From Hydractinia symbiolongicarpus (lineage: Eukaryota > Cnidaria > Hydrozoa > Anthoathecata > Hydractiniidae): a DNA stretch of 64,000 nt. The notes under the pieces are model-generated. The model worked only from the letters and a program-made list of their open reading frames with translations. It was not told the origin of the DNA and did no database searches. A program made the position numbers and the translations under genes. Positions 26,191 through 37,740 of this stretch are shown piece after piece (the first letter of the stretch is position 1; each line of letters begins with the position of its first letter). Where the stretch lies: positions 932,001 to 996,000 of the forward strand of contig NC_079880.1 of assembly GCF_029227915.1 (NCBI RefSeq). The letters run 5' to 3'.

Positions 26191-29100
26191 GGGTCACATA
26201 TTCGTATTAGCGATATTCTTCTGATATTACTAGGTTGCATCGCTTTTAACAATGAAACGATTTACTGTAGAACTTAATTGAACTACCTTTGGACTGTGAC
26301 CTGATAAATGTGATAAATGAGACATTTGGACTCCACGAAATAACATTCTTTTTAATTTGACGTGATTGCCGGAACTCAGCGATTGCACTGGGCGCTGTGG
26401 TAGCGCTTCATTTGAAAATTTAAATAAATAAGTCATTTTTACTGTGAGACCAATCCTAGCCGTTATCATGCGCTGAAGAAATGGCGACAGTTTCAAAAAC
26501 TACATTTCATTTACCTTCTAAGGGTGTCAGTCCGTTTGAGTTACAACGGTTGGGTCACATATTCGTATTAGCGATATTCTTCTGATATTACTAGGTTGCA
26601 ACCCTTTTAACAATGAAACGATTTACTGTAGGACTTAATTGAACTACCTTTGGACTGTGACCTGATAAATGTGATAAATGAGACATTTGGACTCCAAGAA
26701 ATAACATTCTTCTTAATTTGACGTAATTGCCGGAACTCAGCGATTACACTGGGCGCTGTGGTAGCGCTTCATTTGAAAATTTAAATAAATAAGTCATTTT
26801 TACTGTGAGACCAATCCTAGCCGTTATCGTGCGCTGAAGAAATGGCGACGGTTTCAAAAACTACATTTCATTGACTTTCTAACGGTATCAATCCGCTTCA
26901 GTTACAACGGTTGCGTCACATATTCGTACCAACATGCATTTAGTGATATTTTTTTCATATTACTAGGTTGCATCGCTTTTAACAGTGAAACGATTGACTG
27001 TGGGACTTACTTGAACTGATTTTGGACTATGACCTTATAAATGTCATAATTGAAACAATTGGACTCCAAGAAATCACATTCTTCTTAATTTGACATGATT
27101 GCCGGAACTCAGCGATTACACTGAGCGCTGGGGTAGCACTTAATTTAAAAATGTAGATAAATAAGTCATTTTGTACTGGGGAACCAATCCTAGCCATTAT
27201 TGCGCGCTGACGAATTAGCGACAGTTTAAATAAGTGCAATTCATTGACTTTCCAACGGTGTCAGTTCGTTTGAGTTACAACGGTTGCGTCACATATTCGT
27301 ACCAACATGTATTTAGCGATATTTATCTGTTATTACTAGGTTGCATCGCTTTTAACAGTAAAACGAATGAATGTGGGACTTAGTTGAACTAACTTTGGAC
27401 TGTGACCTGATGAATGTGATGAATAAGACAATTGAACTCTAAGAAGTAACATTCATCTTAATTTGACATGATTGCAGAACTCAGCGATTACACTGGGCGA
27501 TGTGGTAGCGCTTCATTTAAAAATTTAGATAAATAAGTCATTTTTACCGTGGGACCAATCCTAGCCGTTATCGCGAGCTGAAGAAATAGCGACAGTTTCA
27601 AAAACTACATTTCATTTACTTTCTAAGGGTGTTAGTCCGTTTGAGTTACAATGGTTGGGTCACATATTCGTACCAACGTGTATTTTGCCATATTTTTCTG
27701 ATATTACTAGGTTGCATCGGTTTTAACAATGAAACGATTGACTGTGGGACTTAATTGAACTAACTTTGGACTGTGACCTGATAAATGTGAGAAATGAGAC
27801 AATTGGACTCCAAGAAATAACATTCTTCTTAATTTGACGTGATTGCCGGACCTCAGCGATTACACTGGGCGCTGTGGTAGCGCTTCATTTAAAAATGTAG
27901 ATAAATAAGTCGTCTTTACTGTGGGACCAATCATAGCCGTTATCACGCACTGAAAAAAATAGCGCACTTTCAAAAACTACATTTCATTGACTTTCTAACG
28001 GTATCAATCCGCTTCAGTTACATCGGTTGCGTCACATATATTCGTACCAACATGTATTTAGCGATATTTATCTGTTATTACTAGGTTGCATCGCTTTTAA
28101 CAGTGAAACGATTGAATGTGGGACTTAATTGAACTAACTTTGGACTGTGACCTGATGAATGTGATTAATGAGACAATTGGACTCCAAGAAATAACATTCA
28201 TCTTAATTTGACATGATTGCCGGAACTCAGCAATTACACTGGGCGCTGGGGTAGCACTTAATTTAAAAATGTAGATAAATAAGTCATTTTTTACTGGGGG
28301 ACCAATCCTAGCCGTTATTGCGCGCTGGCGATTTAGCGACAGTTTCAAAAAGTGCATTTCATTGACTTTCTAACGGTGTCAGTTTGTTTGAGTTACAACG
28401 GTTGCGTCACATATTCGTACCAACATGTATTTAGCGATATTTATCTGTTATTACTAGGTTCCATGGCTTTTAACAGTGAAACGATTTACTGTGGGACTTA
28501 ATTGAACTACCTTTGGACTGTGACCTGATAAATGTGATAAACAAGACATTTGGACTCCAAGAAATGACATTCTTCTTAATTTGACGTGATTGCCGGAACT
28601 CAGCGATTACACAGGGCGCTGTGGTAGCGCTTCATTTGAAAATTTAAATAAATAAGTCATTTTTACTGTGAGACCAATCCTAGCCGTTATCTTGCGCTGA
28701 AGAAAGGGCGACAGTTTCAAAAACTACATTTCATTGACTTTCTAACGGTATCATTCCTCTTAAGTTACAACGGTTGCGTCACATATTCGTACCAACATGT
28801 ATTTAGCGATATTTTTTTCATATTACTAGGTTGCATCGCTTTTAACAGTGAAACGATTGACTGTGGGACTTGAACTGATTTTGGACTGTGACCTTATAAA
28901 TGTTATAAGTGAGACAATTTGACTCCAAGAAATAACATTCTTCTTAATTTCACATGATTGCCGGAAGTCAGCGATTACACTGGGCGCTGTGGTAGCGCTT
29001 CATTTAAAAATTTAGATAAATAAGTCAATTTTTATTGTGGGACCAATCCTAGACCGTAGCGCGCGCTGAAGAAATAGAGACAGTTTCAAAAAGTGCATTT

Positions 29101-31370
29101 GATTGACTTTCTAACGGTGTCAGTCCGTTTGAGTTACAACGGTTGGGTCACATATTCGTATTAGCGATATTCTTCTGATATTACTAGGTTGCATCGCTTT
29201 TAGCAATGAAACGATTTACTGTGGGACTTAATTGAACTATCTTTGGACTGTGACCTGATAAATGTGATAAATGAGACATTTGGACTCCAATAAATAACAT
29301 TCTTCTTAATTTGACGTGATTGCCGGAACTCAGCGATTACACTGAGATCTGTGGTAGCGCTTTATTTGAAAATTTAAATAAATAAGTCATTTTTACTGTG
29401 AGACCAATCCTAGCCGTTATCGTGCGCTGAAGAAATGGCGACAGTTTCAAAAACTACATTTCATTGACTTTCTAACGGTATTAATCCGCTTCAGTTACAA
29501 CGGTTGCGTCACATATTCGTACCAACATGTATTTAGCGATATTTTTTTCATATTACTAGGTTGCATCGCTTTTAACAGTGAAACGATTGACTGTGGGACT
29601 TAATTGAACTGATTTTGGACTGTGACCTTATAAATGTTATAAGTGAGACAATGTGACTCCAAGAAATAACATTCTTCTTAATTTCACATGATTGCCGGAA
29701 GTCAGCGATTACACTGGGCGCTGTGGTAGCGCTTCATTTAAAAATTTAGATAAATAAGTCAATTTTTATTGTGGGACCAATCCTAGCCCTTAGCGCGCGC
29801 TGAAGAAATAGAGACAGTTTCAAATACTACATTTCATTGATTTTCTAACGGTATCAGACCGTTTCAACTACAACACTTGCGTCACATATTCGTACCAACA
29901 TGTATTTAGTGATTGTTACCGATATTACTAAGTTGCATCGCTTTTAACAGTGAGACGATTGACTGTGGGACTTAATTGAACTGATTTTGGACTATGACCT
30001 TATAAATGTGATAATTGAGACAATTGGTCTCCAAGAAATCACATTCTTCTTAATTTGATATGATTGCCGGAACTAAGCAATTACACTGAGCGCTGGGGTA
30101 GCACTTAATTTAAAAATGTAGATAAATAAGTCATTTTGTACTGGGAAACCAATCCTAGCCGTTATTGCGCGCTGACGAATTAGCGACAGTTTAAAAAAGT
30201 GCATTTCATTGACTTTCTAACGGTGTCAGTTCGTTTGAGTTACAACGGTTGCGTCACATATTCGTACCAACATGTATTTAGCGATATTTATCTGTTATTA
30301 CTAGGTTGCATCGCTTTTAACAGTAAAACGAATGAATGTGGGACTTAGTTGAACTAACTTTGGAATGTGACCTGATGAATGTGAGAATTGAGACAATTGG
30401 ACTCCAAGAAATAACATTCTTCTTAATTTGACGTGATTGCCGGACCTCAGCAATTACATTGGGCGCTGTGGTAACGCTTCATTTCAAAATGTAGATAAAT
30501 AAGACATCTTTACTGTGGAACCAATCATAGCCGTTATCGCGCACTGAAGAAATAGCGCACTTTCAAGAACTACATTTCATTGACTTTCTAACGGTATCAA
30601 TCCGCTTTAGTTACAACGGTTGCGTCACATATATTCGTACCAACATGTATTTAGCGATATTTATCTGTTATTACTAGGTTGCATCGCTTTTAACAGTGAA
30701 ACGATTGAATGTAGGACTTAATTGAACTAACTTTGGACTGTGACCTGATGAATGTGATTAATGAGACAATTGGACTCCAAGAAATAACATTCATCTTAAT
30801 TTGACATGATTGCCGGAACTCAGCGATTACACAGGGCGCTGGGGTAGCACTTAATTTAAAAATGTAGATAAATAAGTCATTGTGTATTGGGGTACCAATC
30901 CTAGCCGTTATTGCGCGCTGGCGATTTAGCGACAGTTTTAAAAAGTGCATTTCATTGACTTTCTAACGGTGTCAGTTCGTTTGAGTTACAACGGTTGCGT
31001 CACATATTCGTACCAACATGTATTTAGCGATATTTATCTGTTATTACTAGGTTGCATCGCTTTTAACAGTGAAACGAATGAATGTGGGACGTAATTAAAC
31101 TAACTTTGGACTGTGACATGATGAATGTGATAAATAAGACAATTGGACTCTAAGAAGTTACATTCATCTTAATTTGACATGATTGCCGGAACTCAACGAT
31201 TACACTGGGCGCTGTGGTAGCGCTTCATTTAAAAATTTAGATAAATAAGTCATTCTTTACCGTGGGACCAATCCTAGCCGTTATCGCGAGCTGAAGAAAT
31301 AGCGACAGTTTCAAAAACTACATTTCATTTACTTTCTAAGGGTGACAGTCCGTGTGAGTTACAATGGTTG
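26154..31370 (+). repeat. About 6-kb multi-monomer duplication, copy 2 (partner 20230-26190)
   Basis: Carries the same monomer order as copy 1, with three count differences. There are two 361-bp units at 26295-26656 instead of three, one extra 371-bp monomer at about 27520-27890, and no 1117-bp tandem pair. At about 30375-30400 the text 'gaatgtgagaattgagacaatt' joins parts found in two different types in copy 1, marking a hybrid monomer. Confidence 0.82.
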
Positions 31371-33590
31371 GGTCACATATTCGTACCACCATGTATTTTG
31401 CGATATTTTTCTGATATTACTAGATTGCATCGGTTTTAGCAATGATACGACTGACTGTGGGACTTAATTGAACTAACTTTGGACTGTGACCTGATAAATG
31501 TGAGAAATGAGACAATTGGACTCCAAGAAATAACATTCTTCTTAATTTGACGTGATTGCCGGAATTCAGCGATTACACTGGGCGCTGTGGTAGCACTTCA
31601 TTTAAAAATGTAGATAAATAAGTCGTCTTTACTGTGGGACCAATCATAGCCGTTATCGCGTACTGAAGAAGTAGCGCACTTTCAACAACTACACGTCATT
31701 GACTTTCTAACGGTATCAATCCGCTTCAGTTACAACGGTTGCGTCACATATATTCGTACCAACATGTATTTAGCGATATTTATCTGTTATTACTAGGTTG
31801 CATCGCTTTTAACAATGAAACGATTTACTGTGGGACTTAATTGATCTAACTTTGGACTGTGACCTGATAAATGTGATAAATGAGACATTTGAACTCCAAG
31901 AAATAACATTCTTCTTAATTTGACGTGATTGCCGGAACTCAGCGATTACACTGGGCGCTGTGGTAGCGCTTCATTTAAAAATTTAAATAAATAAGTCATT
32001 TTTACTGTAAGACCAATCCTAGCCGTTATCGTGCGCTGAAGAAATGGCGACAGTTTCAAAAACTACATTTCATTGACCTTCTAACGGTATCAATCCGCTT
32101 CAGTTACAACGGTTGCGTCACATATTCGTACCAACATGTATTTAGCGATATTTTTTTCATATTACTAGGTTACATCGCTTTTAACAGTGAAACGGTTGAC
32201 TGTGGGACTTAATTGAACTGATTTTGGACTATGGCCTTATAAATGTGATAATTGAGACAATTGGACTCCAAGAAATCACATTCTTCTTAATTTGACATGA
32301 TTGCCGGAACTCAGCGATTACACTGAGCGCTGGGGTAGCACTTAATTTAAAAATGTAGATAAATAAGTCATTTTGTACTGGGGAACCAATCCTAGCCGTT
32401 ATTGCGCGCTGACGAATTAGCGACAGTTTAAAAAAGTGCATTTCATTGACTTTCTAACGGTGTCAGTTCGTTTAATTTACAACGGTTGCGTCACATATTC
32501 GTACCAACATGTATTTAGCGATATTTATCTGTTATTACTAGGTTGCATCGCTTTTAACAGTAAAACTAATGAATGTGGGACTTAGTTGAACTAACTTTGG
32601 ACTGTGACCTGATGAATGTGATAAATAAGACAATTGGACTCCAAGAAATAACATTCATCTTAATTTGACATGATTGCGGAACTCAGCGATTACACTGGGC
32701 GCTGTGGTAGCGCTTCATTTAAAATTTAGATAAATAAGTCATTCTTTACCGTGGGACCAATCCTAGCCGTTATTGCGCGCTGTAGAATTAGCGACAGTTT
32801 CAAAAACTACATTTCATTGACTTTCTAACGGTATCAGTCCGTTTCAACTACAACAGTTGCGTCACATATTCGTACCAACATGTATTTAGTAATTGTTACC
32901 GATATTACTAAGTTGTATCGCTTTTAACAGTGAAACGATTGACTGTGGGACTTAATTGGACTGATTTTGGACTATGACCTGATGAATGTGATTAATGAGA
33001 CAATTGGACTCCAAGAAATAACATTCATCTTAATTTGACATGATTGCCGGAACTCAGCGATTACACTGGGCGCTGTGGTAGCGCTTCATTTAAAAATTTA
33101 GATAAATAAGTCATTCTTTACCGTGGGACCAATCCTAGCCGTTATCGCGAGCTGAAGAAATTGCGACAGTTTCAAAAACTACATTTCATTTACTTTCTAA
33201 GGGTGTTAATCCGTTTGAGTTACAATGGTTGGGTCACATATTCGTACCAACATGTATTTTGCGATATTTTTCTGATATTACTAGATTGCATCGGTTTTAC
33301 CAATGAAACGATTTACTGTGGGACTTAATTGAACTAACTTTGGACTGTGACCTGATAAATGTGAGAAATGAGACAATTGGACTCCAAGAAATAACATTCT
33401 TCTTAATTTGACGTGATTGCAGGAACTCAGCGATTACACTGGGCGCTGTGGTAGCTCTTCATTTAAAAATGTGGATAAATAAGTCATCTTTACTGAGGGA
33501 CCAATCATAGCCGTTATCGCGCACTGAAGAAGTAGCGCACTTTCAAGAACTACACGTCATTGACTTTCTAACGGTATCAATCCGCTTCAG
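31371..33590 (+). repeat. Mosaic satellite monomers upstream of the inserted element
   Basis: Six monomers of differing types. They include the 'acatatattcg' type (about 31750), the 'gagcgctggggtagcac' type (about 32325), the 'gtttcaactacaacag' type (about 32840) and the 'tactttctaagggtgtt' type (about 33190). The last monomer, of the 'gcgcactttcaagaac' and 'tacacgtcattgac' type, is interrupted after 'ccgcttcag' at 33590. No gene is visible. Confidence 0.78.
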
Positions 33591-33602
33591 TCAGTGGCGC
33601 CG

Positions 33603-33613
33603 TAGATTAGTGG
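33603..33613 (+). promoter_or_regulatory. RNA polymerase III box A (internal promoter of SINE)
   Basis: TAGATTAGTGG matches the general box A form TRGYNNARNGG except for A instead of pyrimidine at the fourth base. It lies about 8 bases into the tRNA-like part and 43 bases start-to-start before box B, as in tRNA genes. Confidence 0.75.
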
Positions 33614-33645
33614 TTATAGCTTTCGTACTCTGTGCGGGAGACCGG

Positions 33646-33656
33646 GGTTCGATTCC
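33646..33656 (+). promoter_or_regulatory. RNA polymerase III box B (internal promoter of SINE)
   Basis: GGTTCGATTCC is a perfect match to the box B consensus GGTTCGANTCC, which binds TFIIIC. This is the strongest single sign that the insert is tRNA-derived. Confidence 0.88.
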
Positions 33657-33702
33657 TCTTGACGGCGATTCAACATGGGCGAGTGAATGTTACCATAGCC
33701 CC

Positions 33703-33712
33703 GGGTTAACCC
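33703..33712. other. Perfect 10-base palindrome in SINE body
   Basis: GGGTTAACCC is self-complementary. It lies just after the tRNA-like head. Its meaning is unknown, and it may simply be part of the family's body sequence. Confidence 0.6.
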
Positions 33713-33815
33713 AAGCCATGTGAGGGAAATTGGGGAGATGGCACACTGTGTGGGCCGTTGGATGTTGCCGGGAGTTATCTAGTAGAGCGTGGGCCCTACT
33801 AATTGGGTCTGCGTA

Positions 33816-33828
33816 GCTCAAAATGAGC
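33816..33828. other. Small hairpin in SINE body
   Basis: GCTCA and TGAGC are perfect arms around the loop AAA. In a SINE transcript this would form a 5-base-pair stem. The function is not known. Confidence 0.55.
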
Positions 33829-33858
33829 ATTAAATACTCTAGGACTCTCCATCTAAGC

Positions 33859-33920
33859 CATGGCCCCTCCTGGAAATAATAGACAGGGTATATCCCTCGA
33901 TATTTGTGAGGCTAGCCATG
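33859..33920. other. Long stem-loop near the 3' end of the SINE
   Basis: CATGGCCCCTC (33859-33869) can pair imperfectly with GAGGCTAGCCATG (33908-33920), enclosing a smaller stem AGGG/CCCT around TATAT (33885-33897). A conserved 3' stem-loop next to the tail is often where a partner LINE reverse transcriptase recognises a SINE RNA. That role is inferred here. Confidence 0.55.
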
Positions 33921-33932
33921 TAAAATATGCAC

Positions 33933-33948
33933 ATCTATCTATCTATCT
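33933..33948 (+). repeat. (ATCT)4 tail of the SINE
   Basis: Four perfect ATCT units followed by 'aaa' before satellite resumes. Simple tetranucleotide tails in place of poly(A) occur in some tRNA-SINE families and mark the 3' end of the insertion. Confidence 0.85.
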
Positions 33949-33950
33949 AA

Positions 33951-34480
33951 AGCGGTTGCGTCACATATATTCGTACCGACATGTATTTAGCGATATTTAT
34001 CTGTTATTACTACGTTGCATCGCTTTTAACAGTGAAACGATTGAATGTGGGACTTAATTGAACTAACTTTGGACTGTGACCTGATGAATGTGATTAATGA
34101 GACAATTGGACTCCTAGAAATAACATTCATCCTAATTTGACATGATTACCGGAACTCAGCGATTACACTGAGCGCTGGGATAGCACTTATTTTAAAAATG
34201 TAGATAAATAAGCCATTTTGTACTGGGGGACCAAACCTGGCCGTTATTGCGCGCTGACGAATTAGCGACAGTTTCAAAAAGTGCATTTCATTGACCTTCT
34301 AACGGTGTCAGTTTGTTTGAGTTACAACGGTTGCGTCACATATTCGTACCAACATGTATTTAGCGATATTTATCTGTTATTACTAGGTTGCATTGCTTTT
34401 AACAGTAAAACGAATGAATGTGGGATTTAGTTGAACTAACGTTGGACTGTGACCTGATGAATGTGATAAAAAAGACAATT
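33951..34480 (+). repeat. Satellite monomers just after the SINE
   Basis: The interrupted monomer resumes with 'cggttgcgtcacatat', still of the 'acatatattcg' type. A monomer of the 'gagcgctgggatagcac' type follows, with small private changes ('aagccattttgtactg', 'ccaaacctggccg'). The anchor spacing across the insertion (33346 to 34075) is 729 bases. Confidence 0.75.
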
Positions 34481-35200
34481 GAACTCTAAGAAGTAACATT
34501 CATCTTAACTTGACATGATTGCGGAACTCAGCGATTACACTGGGCGCTGTGGTAGCGCTTCATTTAAAAATGTAGATAAATAAGTCATCTTTACTGTGGG
34601 ACCAATCAGAGCCGTTATCGCGCACTGAAGAAATAGCGCACTTTCAAGAACTACATTTCATTGACTTTCTAACGGTATCAATCCGCTTCAGTTACAACGG
34701 TTGGGTCACATATATTCGTACCAACATGTATTTAACGATATTTATCTGTTATTACTAGGTTGCATCGCTTTTAACAGTGAAACGATTGAATGTGGGACTT
34801 AATTGAACTAACTTTGGACTGTGACCTGATGAATGTGATTAATGAGACAATTGGACTCCAAGAAATAACATTCATCTTACGTTGACATGATTGCCGGAAC
34901 TCAGCGATTACACTGGGCGCTGTGGTAGCGCTTCATTTAAAAATTTAGATAAATAAGTTATTCTTTACCGTGGGACCAATCCTAGCCGTTATCGCGCGCT
35001 GTAGAAATAGCGACAGTTTCAAAAACTACATTTCATTGACTTTCTAACGGTATCAGTCCGTTTCAACTACAACAGTTGAGTCACATATTCGTACCAACAT
35101 GTATTTAGTGATTGTTACCGATATTACTAAGTTGTATCGCCTTTAACAGTGAAACGATTGACTGTGGGACTTAATTGGACTGATTTTGGACCATGACCTT
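34480..35200 (+). repeat. Two-monomer segment also found at 40390-41110
   Basis: Shared rare features at an offset of 5910 are 'accaatcagagccgtt', 'tatttaacgatatttatctg' (34729 and 40639), 'aataagttattctttacc' and 'acaacagttgagtcac' (about 35068 and 40978). This shows copying of a short segment over about 6 kb of array. Confidence 0.78.
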
Positions 35201-35759
35201 ATAAATGTGATAATTGAGACAATTGGACTCCAAGAAATAACATTCTTCTTAATTTGACATGATTGCGGAACTCAGCGATTACACTGGGCGCTGTGGTAGC
35301 GCTTCATTTAAAAATTTAGATAAATAAGTCATTCTTTACCGTGGGACCAATCCTAGCCGTTATCGCGAGCTGAAGAAGTAGCGACAGTTTCAAAAACTAC
35401 ATTTCATTTACTTTCTAAGGGTGTCAGTCCGTTTCAGTTACAATGGTTGGGTCACATATTCGTACCACCATGTATTTTGCAATATTTTTCTGATATTACT
35501 AGGTTGCATCGCTTTTAACAGTGAAACGATTGAATGTGGGACTTAATTGAACTAACTTTGGACTGCGACCTGATGAATGTGATTAATGAGACAATTGGAC
35601 TCTAAGAAAAAACATTCATCTTAATTTGACATGATTGCCGGAACTCAGCGATTACACTGGGCGCTGTGGTAGCGCTTTATTTAAAAATTTAGATAAATAA
35701 GTCATTCTTTACCGTGGGACCAATCCTAGCCGTTATAGCGCGCTGTAGAAATAGCGACA

Positions 35760-37740
35760 GTTTCAAAAACTACATTTCATTGACTTTCTAACGGTATCAG
35801 TCCGTTTTAACTACAACAGTTGCGTCACATATTCGTACCAACATGTATTTAGTGATTGTTCCTGATATTACTAAGTTGTATCGCTTTTAACAGGGAAACG
35901 ATTGACTGCGGGACTTAATTGAACTGATTTTGGACTATGACCTTATAAATGTGATAATTGAGACAATTGGACTCCAAGAAATAACATTCTTCTTAATTTG
36001 ACATGATTGCCGGAACTCAGCGATTACACTGACCGCTGGGGTAGCAATTAATTAAAAATGTAGATAAATAAGTCATTTTGTACTGGGGGACCAATCCTAG
36101 CCGTTATTGCGCGCTGACGAATTAGCGACAGTTTCAAAAAGTGCATTTCATTGACTTTCTAACGGTGTCAGTTTGTTTGAGTTACAACGGTTGCGTCACA
36201 TATTCGTACCAACATGTATTTAGCGATATTTATCTGTTATTTCTAGGTTGCATCGCTTTTAACAGTGAAACGAATGAATGTGGGACTTAATTGACCTAAC
36301 TTTGGACTGTGACCTGATGATTGTGATAAATAAGACAATTGGGCTCTAAGAAGTAACATTCATCTTAATTTGACATGATTGCCGGAACTCAGCGATTACA
36401 CTGGGCGCTGTGGTAGCGCTTCATTTAAAATTTAGATAAATAAGTCATTCTTTACCGTGGGACCAATCCTAGCCCTTATCGCGCGCTGAAGAAATAGCGA
36501 CAGTTTCAAAAACTACATTTCATTGACTTTCTAACGGTGTCAGTCCGTTTGAATTACAACGATTGGGTCACATATTCGTATTAGCGATATTCTTCTGATA
36601 TTACTAGGTTGCATCTCTTTTAACAATGAAACGATTTACTGTGGGACTTAATTAAACTAACTTTGGACTGTGACCTGATGAATGTGATAAATAAGACAAT
36701 TGGACTCTAAGAAGTAACATTCATCTTAATTTGACATGATTGCGAAACTCAGCGATTACACTAAGCGCTGTGGTAGCGCTTCATTTAAAAATTTAGATAA
36801 ATAAATCATTCTTTACCGTGGGACAAATCCTAGCCGTTTTCGCGAGCTGAAGAAATAGCGACAGTTTCAAAAACTACATTTCATTGACTTTCTAACGGTA
36901 TCAGTCCGTTTTAACTACAACAGTTGCGTCACATATTCGTACCAACATGTATTTAGTGATTGTTCCCGATATTACTAAGTTGTATCGCTTTTAACAGTGA
37001 AACGATTGACTGCGGGACTTAATTGAACTGATTTTGGACTATGACCTTATAAATGTGATAATTGAGACAATTGGACTCCAAGAAATAACATTCTTCTTAA
37101 TTTGACATGATTGCCGGAACTCAGCGATTACACTGAGCGCTGGGGTAGCACTTAATTTAAAAATGTAGATAAATAAGTCATTTTGTACTGGGGGAACAAT
37201 CCTAGCCGTTATTGCGCGCTGACGAATTAGCGACAGTTTCAAAAAGTGCATTTCATTGACTTTCTAACGGTGTCAGTTTGTTTGAGTTACAACGGTTGCG
37301 TCACATATTCGTACCAACATGTATTTAGCGATATTTATCTGTTATTACTAGGTTGCATCGCTTTTAACAGTGAAACGAATGAATGTGGGACTTAATTGAA
37401 CTAACTTTGGACTGTGACCTGATGATTGTGATAAATAAGACAATTGGGCTCTAAGAAGTAACATTCATCTTAATTTGACATGATTGCCGGAACTCAGCGA
37501 TTACACTGGGCGCTGTGGTAGCGCTTCATTTAAAATTTAGATAAATCAGTCATTCTTTACCGTGGGACCAATCCTAGCCCTTATCGCGCGCTGAAGAAAT
37601 AGCGATAGTTTCAAAAACTACATTTCATTGACTTTCTAACGGTGTCAGTCCGTTTGAGTTACAACGGTTGGGTCACATATTCGTATTAACGATATTCTTC
37701 TGATATTACTAGGTTGCATCGCTTTTTACAATGATACGAT
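35760..37740 (+). repeat. Higher-order repeat: 3-mer, about 1105 bp, nearly two copies
   Basis: Anchors 35936/37040 and 36308/37413 are 1104-1105 apart. Each unit includes one 361-bp monomer with 'cgtattagcg' or 'cgtattaacg'. Shared variants are 'gtccgttttaactacaacag', 'attgactgcgggac' and 'gatgattgtgataaataag' with 'caattgggctctaag'. The copies diverge from about 36620/37725. Confidence 0.8.

Larger units (their letters stand above)
1..33590 (+). repeat. Satellite array, left part (about 372-bp monomer)
   Basis: Head-to-tail tandem repeat. The anchor 'tgtgacctgat' or a close variant begins at 1, 373, 746, 1118, 1491, 1863, 2236, 2609 and 2982, giving periods of 372-373, and continues without a break to the insertion at 33591. 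All monomers have the same orientation; I saw no inverted unit. Other landmarks recur once per unit in fixed order: an AT-rich stretch with 'agataaataagtca', 'gggaccaatcctagcc', a CpG-rich 'gcgcgctgaag', 'gactttctaacggt', and 'ttgcatcgcttttaac'. Neighbouring monomers differ by substitutions and small indels, and several types alternate. This is non-coding satellite DNA by structure. The family is not one I recognise. A role in centromeric or heterochromatic chromatin is inference from array form only. Confidence 0.97.
33596..33669 (+). other. tRNA-like head of the SINE
   Basis: Length of about 74 bases and the spacing of boxes A and B fit a tRNA. Five acceptor pairs remain possible and the T-loop TTCGATT is intact. 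The outer acceptor pairs and part of the T-stem are lost (for example C33643 faces T33659), and no clean anticodon stem is apparent, so this is not a working tRNA gene. It is best read as the promoter-bearing 5' part of the SINE. Confidence 0.75.
33591..33950 (+). mobile_element. tRNA-derived SINE inserted in the satellite
   Basis: About 360 bases unrelated to the satellite interrupt one monomer. The first about 75 bases look tRNA-derived: a box A-like TAGATTAGTGG (33603-33613), a box B GGTTCGATTCC (33646-33656), and a partial acceptor stem pairing CGCCG (33598-33602) with CGGCG (33663-33667). The stretch before box B ('gcgggagaccggggttcga') recalls tRNA-Asp genes, a tentative assignment. An unrelated body of about 265 bases follows, with several hairpins. 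It ends in four ATCT units (33933-33948) and 'aa'. This is the head-body-tail design of a non-autonomous retroposon copied by a LINE reverse transcriptase. No target-site duplication of 4 or more bases flanks it directly. About six satellite bases ('ttacaa') are missing at the join. I cannot name the SINE family. Confidence 0.88.

Noticed and set aside
20230-31370. Assembly artefact as the cause of the 6-kb duplication
   Set aside because: It cannot be excluded without reads. However, the copies differ by point changes and by whole units at several places, which a simple mis-join or repeated contig would not produce.
33596-33669. Functional tRNA gene
   Set aside because: Boxes A and B are present, but the outer acceptor and part of the T-stem do not pair, and it is joined to a SINE body and tail. 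It is a tRNA-derived promoter head.
33591-33950. Hybrid or highly diverged satellite monomer, because its 360-base length is close to the unit length
   Set aside because: None of the monomer landmarks occur in it, while tRNA boxes and a tetranucleotide tail do. The similar length is coincidence.
33860-34057. Open frame crossing the end of the SINE into the satellite
   Set aside because: It is chimeric: it starts in the SINE body, reads through the ATCT tail and ends in satellite. This is a chance frame.
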